From Site-B1 sp963827785 (GTDB taxonomy: Bacteria; Bacteroidota; Bacteroidia; Flavobacteriales; Flavobacteriaceae): a DNA stretch of 64,000 nt. The notes under the pieces are model-generated. The model was given only the letters and a program-made list of their open reading frames with translations. It was not told where the DNA came from and searched no databases. This document shows, one piece after another, positions 1-7,855 of this stretch (its first letter is position 1; every line of letters starts with the position of its first letter). The stretch covers positions 1 through 64,000 of the forward strand of contig CAWHCT010000044.1 in assembly GCA_963827785.1 (NCBI GenBank). Direction: 5' to 3'. Made by a program: the position numbers and the translations under genes.

Positions 1-60
1 TTGCTGGACGACGTTGCATTGTCAATACTGAATTTGGACAAAAACGAAGTGTTTCATTAA
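1..60 (+). CDS. C-terminal end of an unidentified upstream gene (partial)
   Basis: Frame 1 is open from the window edge to a TAA at 58-60 and encodes 19 residues ending LDKNEVFH. A short AT-rich hairpin begins directly at the stop, which fits the end of a gene. Too little is present to name a family, and a 19-codon open frame can occur by chance. Confidence 0.35.
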   Translation: MLDDVALSILNLDKNEVFH

Positions 61-80
61 AGAATTGGGCTTAATTCTTT
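59..80 (+). terminator. weak AT-rich hairpin after the first stop codon
   Basis: AAAGAATT and AATTCTTT form an 8-bp perfect stem around a 6-base loop immediately after the stop at 58-60. The stem is AT-rich and no long T run follows, so it would be a weak terminator. Confidence 0.35.
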
Positions 81-155
81 AGTCTCTAAATCTGGTCTGA
101 AGGTAAAGGTGAAACAAGCTTGCCATATGTTACAAAATTTTATGTTTATTAGTCG

Positions 156-163
156 TATTTTTG
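156..163 (+). promoter_or_regulatory. candidate flavobacterial -7 box (TATTTTTG) for the OsmC-like gene
   Basis: TATTTTTG matches the flavobacterial -7 consensus TAnnTTTG exactly and lies about 30 bases before the ATG at 194. I see no clear TTG -33 element at the usual spacing. Confidence 0.4.
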
Positions 164-193
164 CAGCTTCAATTAACAAAATTATTTCTACAT

Positions 194-617
194 ATGACTA
201 ATATAGTTACAACTGAATGGAAAAGGGATATGGTTTTTGAATTTAGACAATCCCAGTAAACATAAATTTCTATCGATTCTGATAAGGAATTTGGAGGAAC
301 CAATTAGGATTACGCCCAGGAGCTTTAATGTTATCGTCTTCGTCGGATGTTTTGGCTGATGTTGTATCTCTTTTAAAGAAAATGAAAGTTGAAATTGATG
401 ATTTAAGATTGTTACTGCAGGAGAATTAGACAGATGAACATCCAAAATATTATCATAAAGTGAAGGTTTATTATCATTTCTACGGCAAGGAGTTGAACGA
501 AAAGAAAATCGAAAAAGCAGTAAATTTATCTATAGATCGATATTGTGGTGTATTCGAAATGTTCCGTCAGTTTGCTAAAATGGATACAGAAATTTATTTA
601 CACAAAAAAGAGGATTT
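194..617 (+). pseudogene. OsmC-family protein, frameshifted (organic hydroperoxide / osmotic stress type)
   Basis: Reading across three frames recovers an OsmC-like protein of about 140 residues. It starts MTNIVTTEWKRDMVFEF, continues through SDKEFGGTN, LRPGALMLSS, DVVSLLKKMKVEIDDLR, and ends in the diagnostic C-terminal block (from about 460) with AVNLSIDRYCGVFEMFRQ. That YC corresponds to the conserved peroxidatic cysteine region of OsmC/Ohr proteins. At least four small indels break the frame, with a premature TAG at 427-429. Both insertions and deletions are needed to repair it, so this may be poor sequence at the contig edge or a decayed gene. OsmC proteins reduce organic hydroperoxides in the cytoplasm. 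The exact 3' end is unclear because a repeat begins at 618 and the last open frame runs into it. Confidence 0.72.
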
Positions 618-678
618 TGGCATTCTGAACGAAAGGGAGAATCTCATATTGAGATGCTTTGACAAGCTCAGCATGACA
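618..678 (+). repeat. imperfect palindromic intergenic repeat (REP-like)
   Basis: The left end TGGCATTCTGAAC pairs with the right end GCTCAGCATGACA with three mismatches. An inner stem AGAATCTC / GAGAT closes around TATT. From memory, very similar palindromes with ends like TGTCATTCTGA and CTCAGCATGACA are scattered in many copies through Bacteroidota genomes; I could not verify this here. The element sits between the OsmC-like gene and recJ, and the reading frame from 460 runs through it to a stop at 718-720. Confidence 0.6.
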
Positions 679-724
679 ATTATTTTTATATTTTTAGCAT
701 TGGAAATTTTCTCCATTTAAAATT

Positions 725-2413
725 ATGCGCTGGACACTTAAACCAAAACCTGATTTACAAATAGTAAAAGAATTACAAAAATCACTTCAAGTGGATGAAG
801 TGATTGCTACTCTATTGGTTCAAAGAGGAATTGAGACTTATGAAGAAGCAAAACATTTTTTCAGACCAAGTTTAGATGATTTGCACGATCCATTCCTGAT
901 GAAAGATATGGATAAAGCAGTTGCCAGAGTAGAGCTTGCTATTGTCAATAATGAAAACGTTCTGGTTTATGGTGATTATGATGTCGATGGAACTACTGCC
1001 GTATCTTTAGTGTCTTCCTATTTATTAAGTAAATACCCAAACGTTGCAACGTACATTCCGGATAGATATGATGAAGGTTATGGCATATCTTTTAAAGGAA
1101 TCGATTTTGCAAACGACAACGATTTTTCCCTAATAATTGCTTTAGATTGTGGTATTAAAGCCATTGATAAAGTTAAATATGCATCGGAAAAAGGGATAGA
1201 TTTTATTATTTGTGATCATCACAGACCCGGAGACAATATTCCAAACGCAGTTGCCGTTTTAGACCCAAAGCGAAATGATTGCGAGTATCCATATAAGGAA
1301 TTATGTGGTTGCGGAGTTGGTTTTAAGCTCATTCAGGCATTGGCATCAACAGATGGTAAAACAACTGAAGATCTAGTTGAATATCTTGACCTAGTTGCCA
1401 CTGCAATTGGAGCTGATATTGTTCCTATCACTGGCGAGAATAGGGTCTTAGCCTATTTTGGTTTGCAAGTTATTAATGAAGCTCCCAGAACAGGATTCAA
1501 GGCCATTCTAGATCAGGTTAAAAAGGATACGTTAACAGTTACTGATGTTGTTTTTATTATTGCTCCAAGGATAAATGCTGCCGGACGAATGAAACATGGT
1601 CAATATGCAGTGAATCTGTTAACGGAAACCAATTTAGATAAGGCAATTCAATTCGCAGAAGAAATAGAAGCATTTAACACAGATAGAAGAGATGCAGATA
1701 AAAGAATTACGGAAGAAGCTTTACAGCAAATTGAAGAACAAAAAGAACAGGAGAACTTTACTACTGTTGTATATGATGAATCTTGGCATAAAGGCGTTAT
1801 TGGTATTGTGGCTTCTCGATTAATCGAGACCTATTACAGACCTACATTAGTGTTTACCAAAAGCGGTGAAAAGCTCGCCGCATCTGCGAGATCAGTAAAG
1901 GGTTTCGATGTCTACAATGCTTTAGAAGCTTGTAGAGAACATCTGGAACAATTTGGAGGGCATAAATATGCTGCCGGATTAACTCTTAAAGAAGAAAATT
2001 ACGAAACCTTCAAATTAGCATTTGAGAGTATTGTGTCAGCCACAATCGAAAATCATATGTTAACTCCGGAGATTACAATTGATACTGAAATCACTTTGGA
2101 TCAAATAACACCAAAATTTTACAGGATCTTAAGTCAGTTTGCGCCTTTTGGACCGGGAAATATGACACCTGTTTTTATGAATTCAGATTTAAGGGATACT
2201 GGTTATGGTAAATGTGTTGGTGAAGATGATAAGCATTTAAGGGTCACTGTAATACAAAATGGAAATAAATTAGTTGGAATTGGATTTGGAATAGGGGATA
2301 AAATTGATCTGATCTCTAATAGAAAACCATTTAAAGCTGCCTACTCCATTGATGAAAACCATTGGAATGGAGAAGTTTCACTTCAATTAAAATTAAGAGA
2401 CATTAAAGCGTAA
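725..2413 (+). CDS. recJ: single-stranded-DNA-specific exonuclease RecJ
   Basis: 562 aa, the normal length for Bacteroidota RecJ. This 5'-3' ssDNA exonuclease acts in RecF-type recombination, mismatch repair and base-excision repair. The DHH domain carries DYDVDGTTAV at about residues 84-93 and the name-giving DHH at about 164-166 (CDHHRPG); these aspartates and histidines bind the catalytic Mn/Mg ions. RINAAGRM at about 285 and a DHHA1 region with SARSVKGFD, then FGGHKYAAG near 410, follow, and an OB-like C-terminal segment completes the protein. It is followed after 8 bases by the MFS gene, so the two are probably co-transcribed. The frame is intact, in contrast to the broken gene just upstream. 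Confidence 0.97.
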   Translation: MRWTLKPKPDLQIVKELQKSLQVDEVIATLLVQRGIETYEEAKHFFRPSLDDLHDPFLMKDMDKAVARVELAIVNNENVLVYGDYDVDGTTAVSLVSSYLLSKYPNVATYIPDRYDEGYGISFKGIDFANDNDFSLIIALDCGIKAIDKVKYASEKGIDFIICDHHRPGDNIPNAVAVLDPKRNDCEYPYKELCGCGVGFKLIQALASTDGKTTEDLVEYLDLVATAIGADIVPITGENRVLAYFGLQVINEAPRTGFKAILDQVKKDTLTVTDVVFIIAPRINAAGRMKHGQYAVNLLTETNLDKAIQFAEEIEAFNTDRRDADKRITEEALQQIEEQKEQENFTTVVYDESWHKGVIGIVASRLIETYYRPTLVFTKSGEKLAASARSVKGFDVYNALEACREHLEQFGGHKYAAGLTLKEENYETFKLAFESIVSATIENHMLTPEITIDTEITLDQITPKFYRILSQFAPFGPGNMTPVFMNSDLRDTGYGKCVGEDDKHLRVTVIQNGNKLVGIGFGIGDKIDLISNRKPFKAAYSIDENHWNGEVSLQLKLRDIKA

Positions 2414-2421
2414 TCCTATAA

Positions 2422-3693
2422 ATGGCAAAAAAAGACCCTTACTCAGCTCTACGATTTAAGGAATTCAATATTTTTTTGGTCGTAAGATTTGTTTTGGTTT
2501 TTGCCTGGTCCATGCAATTCATAGTCATTGAATGGGAAGTATACACCTTGACCAAAGATCCGCTATCACTAGGTATAATAGGTTTAATGGAAATTATTCC
2601 CGCCTTTACAATGGCATTATTTGCGGGACATATTGTAGATCAAAATGAGAAAAGAAATCTGCTGGCCTTATGCATCTCTGCTTTTTCATTGATCAGTTTA
2701 GGGTTGTTCCTTCTGACTTGGCCGGAAATAGTTTCGGATTGGTCTACTAATACCATATTATACTCCATTTATGCATTAGTATTCTTTGGTGGTTTTCTTC
2801 GCTCTTTTTTCGGACCAACAATATTCTCTTTAATTGCTTTAATTGTCCCAAAACGTATCTATCCTAATGCCGCAACCTGGAGCAGTTCTACCTGGCAAAT
2901 GGCTTCGGTTTTAGGACCGGCAACCGCTGGGGTGGCCATCAATTGGATTGGTGTTCATTGGACCTTATGCGTAGTGTTTGGTTTAGTTATGTTTGCTCTC
3001 CTTGTAGTATTTCAGATAAATAAAAAACCAATTTTAAACCCAAACATTGGAGAACCTGTTGTGAAAAGTTTAAAGGAAGGTGTAAAGTTTGTTTTTAAAA
3101 CCAAAGCTATCTTAGGAGCATTGACATTAGATATGATTGCAGTATTATTTGGTGGAGCTATAGCTCTCTTACCTATTTATGCTCAGGACATTTTAAAAGT
3201 AGGCTCAGAAGGATTTGGAGCATTACGAGCAGCACCGGCTGTTGGAGCATTTTTAACCATGTTGGTAACAGCCTATATCCCGATAAGTAGAAACGCAGGA
3301 ATGAAGTTATTAGGAGCCATTTTTGGATTCGGAATTTGTATCATCGTTTTCGGGTTATCATCTATATTCTGGATTTCTCTTCTTGCCCTGTTCTTTAGCG
3401 GTGTTACTGACGGTGTTTCAATGGTAATACGACAAACAATTTTGCAATTAAAAACCCCAGATAATATGCGAGGTCGTGTAGCTTCTGTAAACTCAATGTT
3501 TGTTGGCTCTTCTAATGAACTGGGAGCCTTTGAAAGCGGGTTAACCGCGAAATTGATGGGTACCGTAACTGCAGTAGTTTTTGGCGGAACAATGACTTTA
3601 ATTACCGTTATAACAACCGGAATTGTTTTGCCTTCTTTTAGAAAACTGGATCTGACAAAAGATTTAGAAGATCACGAGAACGATAATCAATAA
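2422..3693 (+). CDS. MFS transporter
   Basis: 423 aa, very hydrophobic, with about 12 predicted transmembrane segments in two halves separated by a cytoplasmic stretch (INKKPILNPNIGEPVVKSL, about residue 205). The N-terminal region RFKEFNIFLVVRF and the loop GHIVDQNEKRN after TM2 fit the major facilitator fold, close to the DHA/enterobactin-exporter (EntS-like, MFS_3) group. It probably exports a small molecule from the inner membrane; the substrate cannot be read from the sequence. It lies 8 bases after recJ, and its stop overlaps the convergent lpxH-like gene by 7 bases, leaving no room for a separate terminator. Confidence 0.9.
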   Translation: MAKKDPYSALRFKEFNIFLVVRFVLVFAWSMQFIVIEWEVYTLTKDPLSLGIIGLMEIIPAFTMALFAGHIVDQNEKRNLLALCISAFSLISLGLFLLTWPEIVSDWSTNTILYSIYALVFFGGFLRSFFGPTIFSLIALIVPKRIYPNAATWSSSTWQMASVLGPATAGVAINWIGVHWTLCVVFGLVMFALLVVFQINKKPILNPNIGEPVVKSLKEGVKFVFKTKAILGALTLDMIAVLFGGAIALLPIYAQDILKVGSEGFGALRAAPAVGAFLTMLVTAYIPISRNAGMKLLGAIFGFGICIIVFGLSSIFWISLLALFFSGVTDGVSMVIRQTILQLKTPDNMRGRVASVNSMFVGSSNELGAFESGLTAKLMGTVTAVVFGGTMTLITVITTGIVLPSFRKLDLTKDLEDHENDNQ

Positions 3694-4439
3694 GTCTTTA
3701 ACTCGAAACTTTCACCATCAAAAACTCCATATGTGTAATATGATATCCAATCGCCAAGATTGATGTATTTTGAGTTTTCATTGAGGTCGATATTTAACGG
3801 TAAATGTCTATGCCCAAACACAAAATAGTCTCTGTTTTTTTCTTCTAATTTCTTTTTGGAGTATTGAACTAACCATTCGTTTTCGTCTCCAAGGAATTTC
3901 ACATCTTCTTCTCCCGAAATTAGTCTGTTTTTTACTGAAAAATATTGAGCTAATCTAACACCTAAATCGGGATGTAACCACCTGAAGAACCATTTGGCAA
4001 CAGAATTAGTAAACACTTTTTTCATACGTTTGAAACCCTTGTCTCCAGGCCCTAAACCATCACCATGACCAATAAAAAATGTTTTGTCATTAAAACTGAA
4101 TTCTTTAGGTTCATGATAAACGGGAATATTCAGCTCTTCTTCAAAATAGCCGTTCATCCAGAGATCGTGGTTACCAACAAAATAGTAAATAGGAATTCCG
4201 GAATCACTTATTTCGGCAAGCTTGCCAAATGTTCTGGTAAATCCTTTTGGAACAACTGTTTTATACTCAAACCAAAAATCGAAGAGATCACCTAACAAGA
4301 AAATGGCTGCTGCATCTTGCTTAACTTCATCTAACCAGGCCACGAACTTTTTTTCACGAGGAAAAGACTTTTCCTTGGTTGGAGCTCCTAAGTGATTGTC
4401 TGAAGCGAAATAGATCTTTTTTCCTTTTGGGATTTGCAT
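3687..4439 (-). CDS. lpxH: UDP-2,3-diacylglucosamine diphosphatase (LpxH-like)
   Basis: 250 aa calcineurin-like metallophosphoesterase. Metal-binding motifs appear in the usual order: SDNHLGAP (about residues 14-21), GDLFDFWFEY (about 50-59), GNHDLWM (about 90-96), GHGDGLGPGDKG (about 124-135) and GHRHLPL (about 210-216). SDNHLG replaces the more usual SDxHLG and the GD-x-FD-x-W block is typical of LpxH, which hydrolyses UDP-diacylglucosamine to lipid X at the inner membrane in lipid A synthesis. A paralogous family without lipid A function exists in Bacteroidota, so the specific assignment is likely but not proved. Confidence 0.88.
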   Translation of the reverse strand: MQIPKGKKIYFASDNHLGAPTKEKSFPREKKFVAWLDEVKQDAAAIFLLGDLFDFWFEYKTVVPKGFTRTFGKLAEISDSGIPIYYFVGNHDLWMNGYFEEELNIPVYHEPKEFSFNDKTFFIGHGDGLGPGDKGFKRMKKVFTNSVAKWFFRWLHPDLGVRLAQYFSVKNRLISGEEDVKFLGDENEWLVQYSKKKLEEKNRDYFVFGHRHLPLNIDLNENSKYINLGDWISYYTYGVFDGESFELKTY

Positions 4440-4454
4440 TATATATTATTTATA

Positions 4455-4487
4455 ACACCTAGGAAGTTTCTATAACCTACTAGGTCT
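4455..4487. repeat. degenerate palindromic repeat between lpxH and queD
   Basis: ACACCTAGGAAGTT (4455-4468) and AACCTACTAGGTCT (4474-4487) form a 14-position stem with three mismatches around a 5-base loop. It lies between the lpxH-like start and the queD stop. From memory, palindromes with ends like AGACCTA..AGGT and a central A/T run are common intergenic repeats in Flavobacteriaceae; this would be a decayed copy. It could also terminate queD transcription weakly, but no clean T run follows on the minus strand. Confidence 0.45.
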
Positions 4488-4492
4488 TGTCT

Positions 4493-4945
4493 TTATTTAT
4501 TATCACTTGAAAACCATTCGGCAAATGATGTATCTGTCTCTCTTAGTTTGAGTGAGTGTAATTTGATATTTTCTGGTAAACGATTCTTGATTTTCTTTGC
4601 AAAATCGATTACCATCATTTCACTTGTAGGCTGATAATTTACTAACAAAACATTATGACCTCTGTTTTCTAATTCTTTAGCAAGTTCAACATGAGGTGTG
4701 TTTTTATTAAAAACAGTTGCATGATCAAACACATCAACAATTTCTTCTTTTACTATTTTTTTGAGATCACCAAAATCGATAACCATCCCAAATTTTACAT
4801 TATTTGTATCAGAAATCGGTTTGCCTATAACAGTTACAGCTAGTTTATAACTATGACCATGAACGTTTCGGCATTTTCCATCATAGCCATATAATGCATG
4901 TCCGGTTTCAAAACTGAATTCCTTTGTAATGCGTATGTTACTCAT
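4493..4945 (-). CDS. queD: 6-carboxy-5,6,7,8-tetrahydropterin synthase (QueD family)
   Basis: 150 aa PTPS/QueD fold enzyme. It converts 7,8-dihydroneopterin triphosphate to 6-carboxytetrahydropterin, an early step of the queuosine/7-deazaguanine pathway. The zinc-binding histidines sit in FETGHALY and NVHGHSYKL, the catalytic cysteine in GKCRNVHGH, and the aspartate/histidine relay in VFDHATVFN. MVIDFGDLKKIV and the pterin-anchoring glutamate in LRETDTSFAEW complete the signature. The ATG shares one base with the stop of the tiny upstream membrane gene (TAATG), so translation is probably coupled. No other queuosine gene is in the window. Confidence 0.93.
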   Translation of the reverse strand: MSNIRITKEFSFETGHALYGYDGKCRNVHGHSYKLAVTVIGKPISDTNNVKFGMVIDFGDLKKIVKEEIVDVFDHATVFNKNTPHVELAKELENRGHNVLLVNYQPTSEMMVIDFAKKIKNRLPENIKLHSLKLRETDTSFAEWFSSDNK

Positions 4946-5043
4946 TATCGTTTTTTGTTTCTGTTAATTACATATATAATAATCAAAACTATGGCTAAAA
5001 TCAGAAATAATCCATTGCCTCTGAAAAATTTAAGTAATTCCAT
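4945..5043 (-). CDS. 32-residue single-span membrane protein
   Basis: A short frame starts with ATG at 5041-5043, directly after the TAA of the 60-residue gene (TAAATG), and ends with a TAA sharing one base with the queD start (TAATG). It encodes MELLKFFRGN, a hydrophobic helix of about 16-17 residues (LFLILAIVLIIIYVI), then NRNKKR. The basic end suggests a cytoplasmic C terminus. I do not recognise the family. The exact packing between two neighbours, with no spare bases, and the textbook transmembrane composition make a real gene likely. A function in the membrane beside the 60-residue protein is only a guess. Confidence 0.62.
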   Translation of the reverse strand: MELLKFFRGNGLFLILAIVLIIIYVINRNKKR

Positions 5044-5226
5044 TTATTCGTCGTATTTACTTTTTTGTTTTGTATTGTATCTGTATATCAAATAAGCTAA
5101 GGCAACTAATAATATAAAAGGCAACATAGTTCCTATAAAAACACCTATTTCATAGCTCTTGTCAGGAGCATTTTTAATTTTCTCCTCTATATCAACCTGT
5201 TGCAAATAAAAAGCCAGAGAATTCAT
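5044..5226 (-). CDS. 60-residue membrane protein of unknown function
   Basis: The protein starts MNSLAFYLQQVDIEEKIK, has one strong transmembrane segment at about residues 30-50 (GTMLPFILLVALAYLIYRY) and ends in a charged tail KQKSKYDE. Its ATG overlaps the stop of the upstream enoyl-CoA hydratase gene by 4 bases and its stop is followed at once by the 32-residue membrane gene. It therefore belongs to the run enoyl-CoA hydratase, 60 aa, 32 aa, queD. I do not recognise a family. An unrelated +-strand frame across the same DNA is best treated as a shadow. Confidence 0.7.
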   Translation of the reverse strand: MNSLAFYLQQVDIEEKIKNAPDKSYEIGVFIGTMLPFILLVALAYLIYRYNTKQKSKYDE

Positions 5227-5993
5227 CTTTTCTTAAATTGATTCAGTGCATTTCTAGTGAATTCTGAAAGGACTAATTCGCCTGAAATTTTAGCTCGTTC
5301 TATTAATAATTCATCCCAGTGATCTGTGTTCTTCCAAAGGATCTTCTTCATTTCAGACAGAGCCTTTGGGTTATAAGACGCTAATTTACTAGCTAGAAGG
5401 TCCACTTGTTTATCGAGCTCTTTTATGCTATCAAAAACTTCTGCATACAATCCTTTTTCTTTCGCCCAATAGGCATTTTTCCATTCAGTTGCATTCAATG
5501 ATAATTCTGATAAAGCTGCAGTTCCCATTTTACGCTCAATTGCCGGAGCAATAACAAAAGGACCAATTCCTATTGTTAATTCTGATAGCTTGATAGATGC
5601 GTCAACAGAAGCCAGAACATAATCACAAGCACATGCCAGTCCAACACCTCCTCCAACTACTTTTCCCTGAACTCGACCAATAATGAGTTTGGTACAAATT
5701 CTCATCGCATTGATCAAATTAGCAAATCCACTAAACAACTTTTTTCCTTCAGATAAATTTGTAACGGCCATTAATTCATCAAAAGAAGCACCAGCACAAA
5801 AAGCACGCTCTCCTTCACTTTTCAGGACAATGACATGAACATCTTTTTTTAGGGATAAATCGTTAAGCGTATTGGTCAACCTGTTTAGTAATTCGCTTGG
5901 GAATGAATTACCTGCAGGATGCCCAAACTCAATTTCAGCAATATGATTATTAATGATTGTGGAAAGATTTCCGGTTTGACCTGTTGAAGCCAT
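5223..5993 (-). CDS. enoyl-CoA hydratase/isomerase family protein
   Basis: 256 aa crotonase-fold protein, normal length. The CoA-binding and oxyanion-hole blocks are SEGERAFCAGASFDEL (about residues 60-75) and GRVQGKVVGGGVGLACACDY (about 105-124), followed by ELTIGIGPFVIAP. The family hydrates or isomerises acyl-CoAs in the cytoplasm. In Bacteroidota close relatives are often annotated as methylglutaconyl-CoA hydratase of leucine breakdown, but no other gene of that pathway is nearby. The two usual catalytic glutamates are not both obvious: the second region has GIGP where many family members have a glutamate. Substrate and exact reaction stay open. Confidence 0.88.
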   Translation of the reverse strand: MASTGQTGNLSTIINNHIAEIEFGHPAGNSFPSELLNRLTNTLNDLSLKKDVHVIVLKSEGERAFCAGASFDELMAVTNLSEGKKLFSGFANLINAMRICTKLIIGRVQGKVVGGGVGLACACDYVLASVDASIKLSELTIGIGPFVIAPAIERKMGTAALSELSLNATEWKNAYWAKEKGLYAEVFDSIKELDKQVDLLASKLASYNPKALSEMKKILWKNTDHWDELLIERAKISGELVLSEFTRNALNQFKKR

Positions 5994-6010
5994 TTGTGGT
6001 TAAATTTTAT

Positions 6011-6018
6011 CAAAAATA
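6011..6018 (-). promoter_or_regulatory. candidate flavobacterial -7 box for the enoyl-CoA hydratase run
   Basis: CAAAAATA on the plus strand reads TATTTTTG on the minus strand, an exact TAnnTTTG match, 18 bases before the ATG at 5993. It sits in the short gap after the MATE gene and could start a transcript covering the hydratase, both tiny membrane genes and queD. Confidence 0.45.
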
Positions 6019-6029
6019 CAGAAAGTAAT

Positions 6030-7373
6030 TTAGTTAGCGCGGGCAAACTTTCTTCTAAATTCATACAAAAGCGGAATTCCTCTGGCAATCATCCAGAATG
6101 TCATTGCGATGAAAATAGCATAAAGTTTATAGTTTAAACTATCTAACCAAAACAAAACGGGAATAAATACAAGTATAGTAGCAAACAATAGAACATTACG
6201 CAGGTATTTCATTCTTCCCAAACCTTTGAACACACTGTCAAAAATAAACGCAACAGCACAAATAGGTTGCATGGCTAAAACCAGCCAGAATATGTTATAA
6301 AATTCTTTTAAAACTTCCGGATCTTTAGTAAATAAAGTCCCTAATGGATAATATAGTAGAGAGCCAACTATAGCGATAATAATACCTATTACAATTCCGT
6401 ATCTGATAAGCTTATTATTTAATTGCATGAGTAACTTATAATCTTTGGCGCCGTATAGTTTGCCTGATAAAATATTTCCTGCACTGGCATAACCATCAAT
6501 AATAAAAGCACCAAGAAACCAAAGGTTAATGGCGATAGTATAGGCTGCTATGTATTGTTTGCCGTAGCTTGTTGCAAATGCACTTGCAAAATATAGGGTC
6601 ACATTTAGTGCAAGTGTTCTCACAAATAAATTGAGGATCATTAATAAAAATTTCTTTATTTCCTTGTTGAATGGGAAAGTGACAAGCAACGGAATGCTTG
6701 TCTTTTTTATAATAAAAAAGGCCGCTAATATTGCCATTAATAACTGAGCAGCCACACTGGCATAGGCAGCTCCTTTAATATTCATAGGATTTATATAACC
6801 TTCGACTCCATATACTAAAATAAAGTCCAGGATAATATTGGCTGATGCTCCTACTATGGCAATTATCATAGGATAATAAGTGTTTTGCAGACCTCTGAAA
6901 GCGCCAAAAACTGCGATTGTAAACAAGGTAAATGGAAATCCGAATACACGAATTCTATAATATTCAATACTATAATCTAAAATGAGATCAGAGGCATTGT
7001 ATAACCTAAAAATTTGTTCGGCAAAAGGATATGTTGAAATAATTATAATAATACTTAACCAAGTGATAATAAATATTGCCTGAGCAGGAAGATTTTTAAC
7101 TTCATCTAATTTATTGGCTCCTAAATATTGTGAAACTATTGATGAAATGGCACTTCTGGTTTGACCCAACACCCAAATGAGCATTGAGATAAAGGCACCT
7201 ACAATACCAACAGCAGCTAAAGATTCTGTGGCGTTTATATCAATATTACCAACAATGGCGGTATCTGTTATTGACAAAATAGGCTCAGAAACTCCGGCAA
7301 TTAATGCCGGAACAGCCAGTTTGCTTATATTTTTAAAGGATATGCTTGTACTCACAATATTAATTCGTAACAA
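6030..7373 (-). CDS. MATE family efflux transporter (DinF-like)
   Basis: Up to 447 aa with about 12 transmembrane helices in two homologous halves. ISKLAVPALIAGVSEPIL and SITDTAIVGN near the N terminus match the first helix of MATE/DinF sodium- or proton-driven drug exporters. The ATG at 7373 gives MLRINIVSTSISF. A GTG at 7355 would form a GTGA overlap with the TGA of the upstream GNAT gene and starts exactly where family similarity begins, so it is a good alternative start (441 aa). The gene follows GNAT in the same direction and is probably co-transcribed with it. Substrate is unknown. Confidence 0.92.
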   Translation of the reverse strand: MLRINIVSTSISFKNISKLAVPALIAGVSEPILSITDTAIVGNIDINATESLAAVGIVGAFISMLIWVLGQTRSAISSIVSQYLGANKLDEVKNLPAQAIFIITWLSIIIIISTYPFAEQIFRLYNASDLILDYSIEYYRIRVFGFPFTLFTIAVFGAFRGLQNTYYPMIIAIVGASANIILDFILVYGVEGYINPMNIKGAAYASVAAQLLMAILAAFFIIKKTSIPLLVTFPFNKEIKKFLLMILNLFVRTLALNVTLYFASAFATSYGKQYIAAYTIAINLWFLGAFIIDGYASAGNILSGKLYGAKDYKLLMQLNNKLIRYGIVIGIIIAIVGSLLYYPLGTLFTKDPEVLKEFYNIFWLVLAMQPICAVAFIFDSVFKGLGRMKYLRNVLLFATILVFIPVLFWLDSLNYKLYAIFIAMTFWMIARGIPLLYEFRRKFARAN

Positions 7374-7852
7374 TAAAAAGGATGTTCACTTTGCTTGGGA
7401 AAATAAATATCTCCTAGTTTTTTGTAGCCACGAAGTTCGTAAAATAATTGGTTTCTTTTGTTTTGTGAAAAGGTATCTAATCTTATGGATGTATAATTAT
7501 TTTCTATTGCAAACCTTTCTGCGTAGTCCATCAATTGTTGAGCATAACCTTGTCCCTGATGATTGGGGTGAATTGCCAATCGATGTATATAAATATTTTT
7601 CTTGTTTTCTGTTAGCCACTTAAATTCTTCATACTCTTTATCAATTAAAGTTGAAATAGCTATACAACCGATAATTGAATTGTTAGATTCAAGAACATAT
7701 AATTCGTTTCTATGGGCATCGGTTTCAAAAGCCAATCTATTAGGATAATGATCGTTCCATTGATGGATACCATCATCATTCATCTTTTGTGCACAAGCCT
7801 TTGTTATATTAAGTATTTCGTCAATATCGGTTAAGCTCCCTTTCCGAATCAT
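7352..7852 (-). CDS. GNAT family N-acetyltransferase
   Basis: 166 aa. MIRKGSLTDIDEILNITKAC is a typical GNAT start. The acetyl-CoA pyrophosphate-binding motif A is RLAIHPNHQGQGYAQQLM (about residues 91-108), and motif B follows with IRLDTFSQNKRNQLFYELRG. These enzymes transfer an acetyl group from acetyl-CoA to an amine; the acceptor is not predictable here. It lies 3 bases after the alpha/beta hydrolase start side and overlaps the MATE gene, so hydrolase, GNAT and MATE are part of one minus-strand run. Confidence 0.9.
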   Translation of the reverse strand: MIRKGSLTDIDEILNITKACAQKMNDDGIHQWNDHYPNRLAFETDAHRNELYVLESNNSIIGCIAISTLIDKEYEEFKWLTENKKNIYIHRLAIHPNHQGQGYAQQLMDYAERFAIENNYTSIRLDTFSQNKRNQLFYELRGYKKLGDIYFPKQSEHPFYCYELIL

Positions 7853-7855
7853 GTT

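Noticed and set aside
4898..5095. Plus-strand frame of 65 codons with a hydrophobic middle
   Set aside because: It is antisense to the queD start and to the 32- and 60-residue genes, whose start/stop packing on the minus strand is far more convincing.
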